Positions 1 to 4,848 of a stretch of 5,281 nucleotides of DNA are shown one piece after another. Source of the DNA: Clostridiales bacterium UBA1777 (GTDB lineage Bacteria > Bacillota > Clostridia > Oscillospirales > Oscillospiraceae). The translations under genes were made by a program, and so were the position numbers. The stretch covers positions 1,692 to 6,972 of the forward strand of contig DCGN01000072.1 of the NCBI GenBank assembly GCA_002315275.1. The letters are read 5' to 3'. The notes beneath the pieces are model-generated. The model saw only the letters and a program-made list of their open reading frames with translations. It did no database searches and was not told the DNA's origin. Every line of letters starts with the position of its first letter. Position 1 is the first letter of the stretch.

Positions 1-18
1 GTATAGCACATCGTGGAT

Positions 19-50
19 GAGAGGGGTATTTCGCCCCTCTTTTTATTTTG
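19..50 (+). terminator. Intrinsic terminator of an upstream transcription unit
   Basis: A 7-bp perfect stem (AGAGGGG at 20-26 with CCCCTCT at 34-40) closes a 7-nt loop and runs straight into a T-rich tract (40-49). This is a textbook Rho-independent terminator on the + strand. The gene it serves lies left of the window. It also argues against starting the next gene at the in-frame GTG at 13, because that reading would translate through the terminator. Confidence 0.85.
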
Positions 51-80
51 CCATTGCCAACGATTATTTTACACTAAGAT
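48..80 (+). promoter_or_regulatory. Candidate sigma-A promoter for the SSB-like gene
   Basis: TTGCCA at 48-53 (5 of 6 to the -35 consensus) is followed after 16 nt by TACACT at 70-75 (4 of 6 to -10). The TTGCCA hexamer is repeated at 54-59, and with TAAGAT at 75-80 (15-nt spacer) it offers a second, weaker pairing. The position, just after a terminator and just before a gene, supports a promoter. The -10 elements are imperfect, so the exact choice is uncertain. Confidence 0.4.
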
Positions 81-105
81 TGACTATCAAAGCAAAAGGC
101 AGGTC

Positions 106-738
106 ATGAATATGGACATGAATACTGAAAACAACTCCGTCCTTCTCTGCGGTACCGTTGCCGACGCGCCTACATATTCCCATTCGAGCCGCGGGCAGGA
201 TTTCTACACGTTTCCGCTCGAGGTGATGCGTCTTTCCGGCAACAGCGATCTGATAAATATAATAGTACGCCGCGAGCAGCTTGAGCTGCTTGAGAGCGGG
301 CGGATCGACAGACTGCGCGCCGCGGGAGAAGTCCGCTCGTTTAATAACAGGCGCGGAGACGGAGCGAAGCTCGTTATAACAGTGCTTGCGAAGGAGCTTT
401 CTCTCTGCGACGATGAGGACATGAATCTTGTCACCCTGCGCGGCACGCTCTGCAAGACACCGAATCTGCGCTCCACTCCGATGGGGCGTGACATCTGCGA
501 CATGATGGTGGCCGTGAACCGCCGCTACGGCAGGAGCGACTATCTGCCGTGCATCTGTTGGGGACTCAAGGCGCGTGAGGCCGCCGAGTGGACCGTCGGC
601 ACCGAGATCGTTCTGACGGGCAGGCTTCAAAGCCGCACCTATGTGAAGATGACAGACGAGGGGCTCGTTGAGAAGACAGCCTTTGAGATATCTGCCGCGG
701 AGGCTGCGAGAGCTGTCGATTTATTAAATGTTATGTAA
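106..738 (+). CDS. Single-stranded DNA-binding-like protein with two OB folds
   Basis: Predicted 210-residue cytoplasmic protein. Residues about 11-100 and about 107-201 each read like an OB-fold/SSB unit. The second is clearer: V-T-L-R-G-T-L at 109-115, an R-S-T-P-M-G-R-D turn at 122-129, a VAVNR strand at 135-139, CICWG at 149-153, and G-T-E-I-V-L-T-G-R-L at 165-174, which matches the SSB/PriB strand order. The first copy has LLCGTV at 13-18, then F-P-L-E-V at 36-40 and LRAAGEV at 70-76. By family knowledge it would bind ssDNA in replication, repair or uptake. It is not the canonical housekeeping SSB: it has two tandem folds and lacks the acidic C-terminal tail. Start: ATG 106, with AAAAGG at 94-99 about 6 nt upstream; ATG 112, 8 nt after AGG at 101-103, is an equally good alternative. 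The open frame extends upstream to a GTG at 13, but that would cross a terminator. Confidence 0.7.
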   Translation: MNMDMNTENNSVLLCGTVADAPTYSHSSRGQDFYTFPLEVMRLSGNSDLINIIVRREQLELLESGRIDRLRAAGEVRSFNNRRGDGAKLVITVLAKELSLCDDEDMNLVTLRGTLCKTPNLRSTPMGRDICDMMVAVNRRYGRSDYLPCICWGLKAREAAEWTVGTEIVLTGRLQSRTYVKMTDEGLVEKTAFEISAAEAARAVDLLNVM

Positions 739-764
739 GCTTATTATAACCTTTGTCTAAGGCA

Positions 765-794
765 TTGACAGCCGCCGCATCTATTTGTTATGTT
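765..794 (+). promoter_or_regulatory. Promoter for the exported repeat protein gene
   Basis: A perfect -35 hexamer TTGACA (765-770) is followed after 18 nt by TATGTT (789-794, 4 of 6). A TG at 786-787 gives an extended -10. Transcription would be expected to start near 801, which is where the Shine-Dalgarno begins, so the mRNA leader would be only about 14 nt. That short leader is unusual and is the main doubt. Confidence 0.5.
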
Positions 795-800
795 AACTAT

Positions 801-817
801 GAGGTGGTTACTATTTG
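801..817 (+). promoter_or_regulatory. RBS fixing a TTG start codon
   Basis: GAGGTGG at 801-807 lies 7 nt before the TTG at 815-817. The TTG is followed by two Lys codons and a hydrophobic stretch typical of a signal peptide. No ATG or GTG is better placed in this frame, so the start is called as TTG. Confidence 0.8.
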
Positions 818-1360
818 AAAAAGCTGATCGTTTTAGGCGTAGCACTCTGCATGGCCGTAGCGGCAAACATGCGCATAGGGTGCAAGGTGAGCGTGAAGGG
901 CGAGGAGCTCGATGGGCTGTACTCCCCCGCCGAGGTCAAGGCGTGTATTGCCGTGGCCGAAAGCGCGGCCGAGGAGATATTGCTGCGCGAAAACACGCTG
1001 CCCGCTCCCGAGCTGAGATACTCTCTGACCTTTGCCTCCCCCTGCGGAGATCGCAATGCCCTGTCTGAGGCGCTTCTGCTCTCGTCTTCCGGAGTGGAGA
1101 AGCTATACTCCGTGACGGCAAAGGGTACAAAGCTCGGATATGTTTCCGACGGAGACGCGCTACGCTCGGCACTTGAGGCAAGGATAGAAGCTATCCGCCC
1201 CGACAGCGCTCTCTCCGGCGCATACTCGGGCAAAATAGACATCTCCCCCGTCTACACCGCAGGGCGGGCCGTAACCGATATAGGCGATATGGTGCTGCTC
1301 GTGTCCGGCATGGCTCCGATAATGTACTATACGGATGAAAACGATATTATCGTCGGATGA
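815..1360 (+). CDS. Exported or membrane-anchored protein with two internal repeats, function unknown
   Basis: A 181-residue protein starting at TTG with a strong RBS. The N-terminus has KK at 2-3 and a hydrophobic run at 4-17, a signal peptide or anchor. Two segments resemble each other. Residues 23-73 read K-V-S-V-K-G-E-E-L-D-G-L then a helical stretch then RYSLTF. Residues 98-147 read Y-S-V-T-A-K-G-T-K-L-G-Y-V-S then a helix then KIDISPV. The pattern of a beta strand with 'kG..lG.v.d', a helix of about 20 residues and a second strand resembles the repeat-like N-terminal region of clostridial cell-wall M23 endopeptidases. No G5, LysM or M23 catalytic motifs (HxxxD, HxH) are present, so this would be a stand-alone extracytoplasmic module. 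That comparison is from memory and weak. It has its own promoter and ends 6 nt before a convergent terminator. A role at the cell surface is inference only. Confidence 0.65.
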   Translation: MKKLIVLGVALCMAVAANMRIGCKVSVKGEELDGLYSPAEVKACIAVAESAAEEILLRENTLPAPELRYSLTFASPCGDRNALSEALLLSSSGVEKLYSVTAKGTKLGYVSDGDALRSALEARIEAIRPDSALSGAYSGKIDISPVYTAGRAVTDIGDMVLLVSGMAPIMYYTDENDIIVG

Positions 1361-1397
1361 CAGAAACCCCCGTTCACATAGACGGGGGCTTCTTTTA
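1361..1397. terminator. Terminator shared by two convergent genes
   Basis: CCCCCGT (1367-1373) pairs perfectly with ACGGGGG (1382-1388) around an 8-nt loop. On the + strand it is followed by CTTCTTTT, giving a usable U-tract for the 815-1360 gene. On the - strand the hairpin is followed by TTTCTG, a weaker tract. It fills almost the whole 37-nt gap between the two convergent stop codons. Confidence 0.8.
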
Positions 1398-2795
1398 TCA
1401 GTTTTTCTTCTTGGAGAAGGCGACTACCGTGCCGGTCAGGGCAACGAGCGCAAGAGCGTTCGGGAGGACGAGCAGGTGGTTAAAGAAGTCCTGCAGCGCC
1501 CAGACGAGATCGTTCGAGGACACCGTGCCGAAGAACACGAAAAGTATCGCTATCAGCGAATAGATCAGTGTGCACAGTTCGGGCTTCTTTTTGCCGAAGA
1601 GGTAGTTTGCGTTGATCTTGCCGAAGAGATTCCAGCTCAGAACGGTGGACAGGGCAAAGAACAGGAGGCATACCGCAACGAATATCGCGCCGAGCTTCTC
1701 GCCGAATACCGTGCCGAAGGCGAGCTGGGCAAGGTTCGCGCTCGTGATGCCCTCGGGTATAACGCCGGAGGCGAGAGGTCCGTCGGGAGTGTACATCGTA
1801 GAGATAATGACGAGTGCGTTAAGCGTGAGGACAACGAATGTATCAAGGAAAACACCGATCATTGCGGCAACGCCCTGATGGTGGGGCTTCTTGACGTTTG
1901 CGAGAGCGTGGGCATGTGGCGTGGAGCCCATACCGGCTTCATTGGAGAACAGGCCTCTCTGAGCGCCCATGCTGACAGCCTTCTTTAATGCCGCACCGAA
2001 CGCGCCGCCAATGATTGCCTGAGGCTGGAAGGCATATTTGAAGATCATGCCGAATGTCGCGGGGATGTACTTTATCCTGCACGCGAGGACGATAATGCTG
2101 CCCGCTATGAACAGCACCGCCATGATGGGAACTATTTTCTCCGTGATAGATGCAAGGCGCTGAACGTTGCCTATGAAGACAACGGTGCAAATAATCGCGA
2201 GGACGATGCCCATCACCCATGTGGGTATGCCGAAGGCCGTCTGCATCGTGGCGCCGATGGAGTTGGACTGAACCGCGCAGCCGATGAAGCCGAGCGCGAC
2301 GACGATTGCAACAGAGAAGAAGCCTGCGAGGAAGCTGCCGAACTTGCCCTTAAACGCTTTTTTAATATAGAAGACAGGACCGCCCTTGATATTGCCGTTT
2401 TCGTCTACCTCGCGTGTGTCGAGAGCAAGTGTTGCCTCGGCGTATATCGTCGCCATGCCGAAGAACGCTATGACCCACATCCAGAAGATAGCGCCGGGGC
2501 CGCCGGCAATGATCGCAAACGATGCGCCGACTATGTTGCCCGTGCCTATCTGTGCGGCAACCGCCGTGGCCAACGCCTGGAAGGAGCTCAGGCCTTCGTT
2601 TTCCTTGCCGCCGAAGAGCCGCACATTTTCAATAACATGCTTGATACCGGGCTTAAAGTTTCTTACCTGCACGAAATTGGTCTTAATTGTGAACCAAACG
2701 CCCATGCCGATAAGCAGAAAGACGAGTACATAGTCCGACAGATAATAGTCGATGTTTTTTACGATAGGTAAAAGAAAGTTTTCCAGTGCCTGCAT
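1398..2795 (-). CDS. Sodium:alanine/glycine symporter, AGCS family
   Basis: A complete 465-residue polytopic membrane protein of the alanine/glycine:cation symporter family (TC 2.A.25, AlsT/AgcS-like), of normal family length. Such proteins import small neutral amino acids (alanine, glycine) with Na+ across the cytoplasmic membrane. Family marks are clear: IGTGNIVG at 83-90 (core transport-site loop), GGPGAIFWMW at 98-107, KGGPVFYI at 137-144, GNVQRLASITEKIVP at 209-223 and GLFSNEAGMGS at 281-291, plus about ten hydrophobic helices. The tail ends in a basic KKKN. Start ATG (2793-2795 on +) is preceded by GGAGG (2805-2809) at 9-nt spacing. It is monocistronic here: promoter, glycine riboswitch, gene, shared terminator. 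The glycine aptamer in the leader suggests that glycine is a physiological substrate or signal; alanine versus glycine preference cannot be read from the sequence. Confidence 0.95.
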   Translation of the reverse strand: MQALENFLLPIVKNIDYYLSDYVLVFLLIGMGVWFTIKTNFVQVRNFKPGIKHVIENVRLFGGKENEGLSSFQALATAVAAQIGTGNIVGASFAIIAGGPGAIFWMWVIAFFGMATIYAEATLALDTREVDENGNIKGGPVFYIKKAFKGKFGSFLAGFFSVAIVVALGFIGCAVQSNSIGATMQTAFGIPTWVMGIVLAIICTVVFIGNVQRLASITEKIVPIMAVLFIAGSIIVLACRIKYIPATFGMIFKYAFQPQAIIGGAFGAALKKAVSMGAQRGLFSNEAGMGSTPHAHALANVKKPHHQGVAAMIGVFLDTFVVLTLNALVIISTMYTPDGPLASGVIPEGITSANLAQLAFGTVFGEKLGAIFVAVCLLFFALSTVLSWNLFGKINANYLFGKKKPELCTLIYSLIAILFVFFGTVSSNDLVWALQDFFNHLLVLPNALALVALTGTVVAFSKKKN

Positions 2796-2810
2796 TTGAT
2801 TTTTCCTCCA

Positions 2811-2849
2811 TGAAATAAAAAAACAGAGTTGTCAAAAATGACAGCTCCG
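2811..2849 (-). terminator. Riboswitch-controlled intrinsic terminator (expression platform)
   Basis: Read on the - strand, CGGAG-C-TGTCA pairs with TGACA-A-CTCTG around a TTTT loop: 10 pairs including one G-U, with one C-A mismatch. Seven T residues follow directly. It sits 34 nt downstream of the glycine aptamer and just before the RBS of the symporter gene. The descending arm plus U-tract (2818-2828) can pair with the last 11 nt of the aptamer (2883-2893), so termination and antitermination are mutually exclusive folds. Confidence 0.85.
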
Positions 2850-2882
2850 AAGAAAACCAGGCACAAAACCCTTCCATGCCTG

Positions 2883-2976
2883 CTCTGTCCTTTGGCCTGA
2901 GAGATTCAGCGGTCACCCGCCTTACACCTTCGGCACTCACGAATGAGATTCTCCAGAGTCCCCTCCGCATCCGGTC
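2883..2976 (-). ncRNA. Glycine riboswitch, single aptamer
   Basis: Read on the - strand this region carries the conserved gcvT-type glycine aptamer elements in order: ACTCTGGAGA (P1 5' strand, from 2959), GCCGAAGGTGTAA (2922-2934), then AATCTCTCAGGCCAAAGG and ACAGAG (2883-2906). P1 forms from CTCTG (2954-2958) with CAGAG (2883-2887). Only one aptamer is present; the usual tandem partner is missing, although the upstream bases of about 2960-3000 may form the vestigial 'ghost' helix known from singlet glycine riboswitches. It lies in the leader of an AGCS symporter, a known setting for this class. The overlap of its P1 3' strand with an antiterminator predicts that bound glycine shuts transcription off. 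Confidence 0.93.
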
Positions 2977-3022
2977 TTTTCATTCCTGATGCATCAACGG
3001 GCTATGTTCTGTTGTTGTGAAT

Positions 3023-3051
3023 ACTATACCACTTTAATTTAACGAATTCAA
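3023..3051 (-). promoter_or_regulatory. Sigma-A promoter of the riboswitch-symporter unit
   Basis: On the - strand, TTGAAT (3046-3051 on +, 4 of 6 to -35) and TATAGT (3023-3028, 5 of 6 to -10) are separated by exactly 17 nt. The predicted start near 3016 gives a leader of about 220 nt that contains the whole glycine aptamer and terminator. The flanking sequence is AT-rich, as expected. Confidence 0.75.
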
Positions 3052-3130
3052 TTGTAAAGGTATCTATATTTTTCTCGCGGACAAGTGTCTTCTTCTGTCG
3101 GATTGTGACAGTATCAACAAACTACATCAA

Positions 3131-3170
3131 AATATATCTCCTATATGGACTTCCATACAGAAGATATATT
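3131..3170 (-). repeat. 40-nt palindrome able to form a 19-bp hairpin
   Basis: The two 20-nt halves match as inverted copies at 17 of 20 positions; the outer arms AATATATCT/AGATATATT (3131-3139, 3162-3170) and inner arms TATGGA/TCCATA (3144-3149, 3152-3157) are perfect. Two of the three differences sit inside the arms. On the + strand they are A-C mismatches, but on the - strand both become G-U pairs, so the - strand RNA has an unbroken stem. No U-tract follows on either strand, so it is not a terminator. It may be an operator, an RNA element or a small palindromic repeat. Confidence 0.6.
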
Positions 3171-3355
3171 ACCAAAAAAGTGAATTGCGGAGGGGTTCTC
3201 AAAAAAACGCTCTCTTACTGCGTTGACGTTGTCGAGAAGAGCGCTCCCTTCTCTATAAAACAGACGACCATTGAGGTTATTAAGCTTTGCCCTGCGTTTT
3301 TTACCTGCCTGCCGCGTTATACCGATGCGAAAGGCATGTTTTGTTTTGAGGTCGC

Positions 3356-3389
3356 ATTGCACAAAAAGTGCGGTTCACTTTTGTGCAAT
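3356..3389. repeat. Inverted repeat, 14-bp arms with one extra A
   Basis: ATTGCACAAAAAGTG (3356-3370) is the reverse complement of CACTTTTGTGCAAT (3376-3389) apart from one added A in the left arm; the spacer is CGGTT. No T-run follows on either strand, so it does not look like a terminator. It lies about 20 bp upstream of the -35 of the small gene, a position compatible with a regulator site or the end of an upstream RNA. Confidence 0.6.
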
Positions 3390-3409
3390 TTGTCATCCCC
3401 CCTGGGGGC

Positions 3410-3438
3410 TTGTGAGCGAATTATCATCATGGTATTAT
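3410..3438 (+). promoter_or_regulatory. Promoter of the DUF2292-like gene
   Basis: TTGTGA (3410-3415, 4 of 6 to -35) and TATTAT (3433-3438, 5 of 6 to -10) are separated by exactly 17 nt. The predicted start near 3445 gives a leader of under 20 nt before the ATG at 3462, containing the strong RBS. It may drive the ABC transporter genes as well, if the terminator at 3622-3672 is read through. Confidence 0.65.
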
Positions 3439-3461
3439 ACTAACGCAAACGAGGTGATCTT

Positions 3462-3611
3462 ATGGCTCAGAAGGAAGATATCCGCTTGACGGAAAAGGAA
3501 GAGCGTTTGATCAGAATGATCCGTGAGCTCGGCTTCGGCGAAATCCACATCTACGTTGCCGACAGTCAGCCCGTAAGAGCGGAAGAAATCAAAAAAAGCG
3601 TCAAGTTTTGA
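3462..3611 (+). CDS. DUF2292/YezD-like small protein
   Basis: A 49-residue ORF with a strong RBS (GAGGTGAT, 3451-3458, 3 nt before the ATG; its GAGG core is 7 nt away). The protein has a charged N-terminal helix (residues about 4-22, ending L-I-R-M-I-R-E-L), then GFGEIHIYVADSQPVRAEEI at 24-43 and KKSVKF at the C-terminus. This helix plus 'L.(Y/F)G...I.V.dg.pv..e...Ks' layout matches the small DUF2292 (YezD-like) family from memory. No transmembrane segment or cysteine. The biochemical role of the family is not established; members are often beside metal or sulfur uptake genes, which fits the FecCD-type importer downstream. Own promoter at 3410-3438; the distance to the permease gene is 172 nt, with a candidate terminator in between. 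Confidence 0.8.
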   Translation: MAQKEDIRLTEKEERLIRMIRELGFGEIHIYVADSQPVRAEEIKKSVKF

Positions 3612-3621
3612 CCGACTGAAC

Positions 3622-3672
3622 AACAGCAGGTCATATCTCTTTGGGGAGGGTATGGTCTGTGTTTTTTCTTTT
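3622..3672 (+). terminator. Candidate terminator or attenuator after the small gene
   Basis: GCAGGTCATA (3626-3635) pairs with TATGGTCTGT (3651-3660), including three G-U pairs. The stem continues inward through TCTCT (3636-3640) with GGAGG (3645-3649) past one bulged G. The T-rich tract TTTTTTCTTTT (3662-3672) follows. This looks like an intrinsic terminator for the DUF2292-like gene, perhaps partial so that the transporter is still expressed. The G-U content makes it less certain than the other terminators here. Confidence 0.5.
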
Positions 3673-3673
3673 G

Positions 3674-3758
3674 CGGGTCATTTTGATCCGGTATAAACGG
3701 TGTATTCCGCGCCGCGGTGCGGATGCACCTCCCCATTAGGAGGGTAGCAGTCCCTCCC
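3674..3758 (+). promoter_or_regulatory. Structured leader of the ABC importer genes, possible RNA switch
   Basis: Three consecutive hairpins lie between the candidate terminator and the permease RBS. First, CGGGTCA (3674-3680) with TGATCCG (3684-3690). Second, GGTGTAT-t-CCGC (3699-3710) with GCGGATGCACC (3719-3729), 11 bp with one bulge. Third, GGAGGG (3739-3744) with CCCTCC (3752-3757), ending 15 nt before the SD. The polypurine run 3643-3650 can also pair with CCTCCCC (3728-3734) or CCCTCCC (3752-3758), so alternative global folds exist. No known riboswitch class was recognised. TATAAA at 3692-3697 might be a -10 box, but no good -35 lies at the right distance. Confidence 0.5.
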
Positions 3759-3772
3759 GAAATCCATGTTTC

Positions 3773-3786
3773 AGGAGAACGCAATG
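3773..3786 (+). promoter_or_regulatory. RBS choosing the internal ATG of the permease gene
   Basis: AGGAG at 3773-3777 is 6 nt upstream of ATG 3784. The earlier in-frame ATG at 3766 has the pyrimidine-rich CCCTCCC in front of it and no SD, and would place the real SD inside the coding region. The start is therefore 3784. Confidence 0.8.
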
Positions 3787-4848
3787 AGATCTGACACGGC
3801 CTTGCGTATGCACGGCAAAAAGAGGGCGACGGCATATATTATGCTCGCCGCCGTGATAATAATGGCGTTTGTGTGCCTTTTCGTCGGCTCGTCCAACATG
3901 ACCCCGGCTGACTTTTTCGCGGCGCTCATGAAAAACGGCAGCGCAAACAACGTCCGCATCATATGGAATATCCGTATTCCGCGCGTGCTTGCGGCGATAA
4001 TCGCGGGCGCGGGGCTGTCTGTTGCCGGCCTCATCATGCAGACTAATCTCGGCAACCCGATGGCATCGCCGTCCACGCTCGGCGTGTCGAACGCCGCCGT
4101 ATTCGGCGCCAACCTCTCGATAATCGCATTCTCGGGCGGCTTTCTGTCCACGGGCAACAATGTTGCCAACTACGCCGTCGGCGCGAATCCGTATGCAACG
4201 TCCGTCATGGCGTTTATATTCTCGGCGGTATCCATCCTGCTGATCCTCGGCATGTGCCGCCTGCGCTCGTTCTCGCCGAACGTGGTCGTCCTCGCGGGCA
4301 TCGCCATCGGCGCCGTATGGACCGCGGCTACGACCGTCCTGCAGTTCTATGCGACCGATGTCGGCATCTCCGCGGCTGTTATCTGGAACTTCGGCGATCT
4401 CGGTCGTGCCACCTACAAGACCGATCTCATCATGCTCATCACAGTCGCCGCGGGCATCATAATGTTCTCCGTGCTGTCATGGAAGTACAATGTGCTCCTC
4501 AGCGGAGACGCAAGCGCGAAGAGCATGGGCGTAAATGTTGAAATGCTCCGCTTCGCCTCCATGCTGATGGCCTCTGTCATCACGGCGGTATGCGTGTCCT
4601 TCCTCGGGATCATCGGCTTTGTCGGCATCATCTGCCCGCATATCACGAAGAGACTGCTCGGTCAGGATCACAGGTTCACCCTGCCCGTATCCGCGCTTTG
4701 CGGAAGCCTATTGCTTCTGCTGTCCGACACGCTCTCGCGCAGCATGGGCAGCGGCGCAGCTCTCCCTGTCGGCGCAATAACGTCGCTTCTCGGCGCTCCG
4801 TTCTTCGTGGCAATAATCTTCTTGAGGGAGGAGCACGGCAAATGCTGA
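3784..4848 (+). CDS. FecCD-family ABC importer permease
   Basis: A 354-residue integral membrane permease of the BtuC/FecCD family (type II ABC importers). Such proteins form a homodimer with about ten helices per subunit and pass iron-siderophore, heme, cobalamin or other metal complexes from a binding protein into the cytoplasm. Family motifs: IRIPR at 63-67, then AGLIMQTNLGNPMASPSTLG at 81-100; the ATPase-contact loop GDASAKSMGVN at 241-251; GFVGIICPH at 278-286; GQDHR at 293-297; LPVGAIT near 328-334. There is a basic N-terminus (KKR at 12-14) before the first helix (about 17-35). Length is normal. The stop overlaps the start of the ATPase gene by 7 nt, so the two are translationally coupled. 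The substrate is not determinable from the sequence; no binding protein gene is visible in the window. Confidence 0.95.
   Translation: MRSDTALRMHGKKRATAYIMLAAVIIMAFVCLFVGSSNMTPADFFAALMKNGSANNVRIIWNIRIPRVLAAIIAGAGLSVAGLIMQTNLGNPMASPSTLGVSNAAVFGANLSIIAFSGGFLSTGNNVANYAVGANPYATSVMAFIFSAVSILLILGMCRLRSFSPNVVVLAGIAIGAVWTAATTVLQFYATDVGISAAVIWNFGDLGRATYKTDLIMLITVAAGIIMFSVLSWKYNVLLSGDASAKSMGVNVEMLRFASMLMASVITAVCVSFLGIIGFVGIICPHITKRLLGQDHRFTLPVSALCGSLLLLLSDTLSRSMGSGAALPVGAITSLLGAPFFVAIIFLREEHGKC

Larger units (their letters stand above)
3052..3409. other. Intergenic stretch without a convincing gene
   Basis: About 360 nt between the symporter promoter and the promoter of the small + strand gene. Open frames exist on both strands (3105-3443 + and 3141-3362 -), but neither has a plausible RBS or recognisable protein features, and both run through the inverted repeats. 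Contents seen: a 40-nt near-perfect palindrome (3131-3170), a smaller fold-back pairing CGCTCT (3208-3213) with AGAGCG (3238-3243), and a 14-bp inverted repeat (3356-3389). An unannotated small RNA or a decayed gene are both possible; neither is shown. Confidence 0.5.

Noticed and set aside
64..630. - strand open frame opposite the SSB-like gene
   Set aside because: Shadow of the + strand coding frame in GC-rich sequence; no RBS and no sensible protein.
1335..1988. + strand open frame opposite the symporter gene
   Set aside because: Charged, low-sense translation antisense to a clear AGCS gene; a shadow frame.
3141..3362. - strand open frame of 73 codons
   Set aside because: No RBS, starts inside the 3356-3389 inverted repeat and ends inside the 3131-3170 palindrome; basic residues but no recognisable domain.
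3421..3440. Possible Fur-like operator overlapping the small-gene promoter
   Set aside because: The sequence between -35 and -10 is AT-rich, but its halves do not form a dyad close to the Fur or DtxR consensus.
3105..3443. + strand open frame of 112 codons
   Set aside because: GTG start without an RBS, odd composition, and it runs through both inverted repeats and the promoter of the small gene; no family recognised.
3671..3697. Separate promoter for the permease gene with -10 TATAAA
   Set aside because: The best -35 candidate (TTGCGG) has only 3 of 6 matches and a 15-nt spacer, and start here would cut off the 5' arm of the 3699-3729 hairpin; kept only as a remark.
3699..3760. Partial resemblance to a cobalamin riboswitch (a CGGTG..A.TCCG stretch before a FecCD permease)
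   Set aside because: The conserved B12-box and the downstream CCCGC-ACTGT-type core are missing, and the order of the elements does not fit.
3766..3783. Upstream ATG at 3766 as start of the permease
   Set aside because: No SD before it, while AGGAG at 3773-3777 is ideally spaced for ATG 3784.
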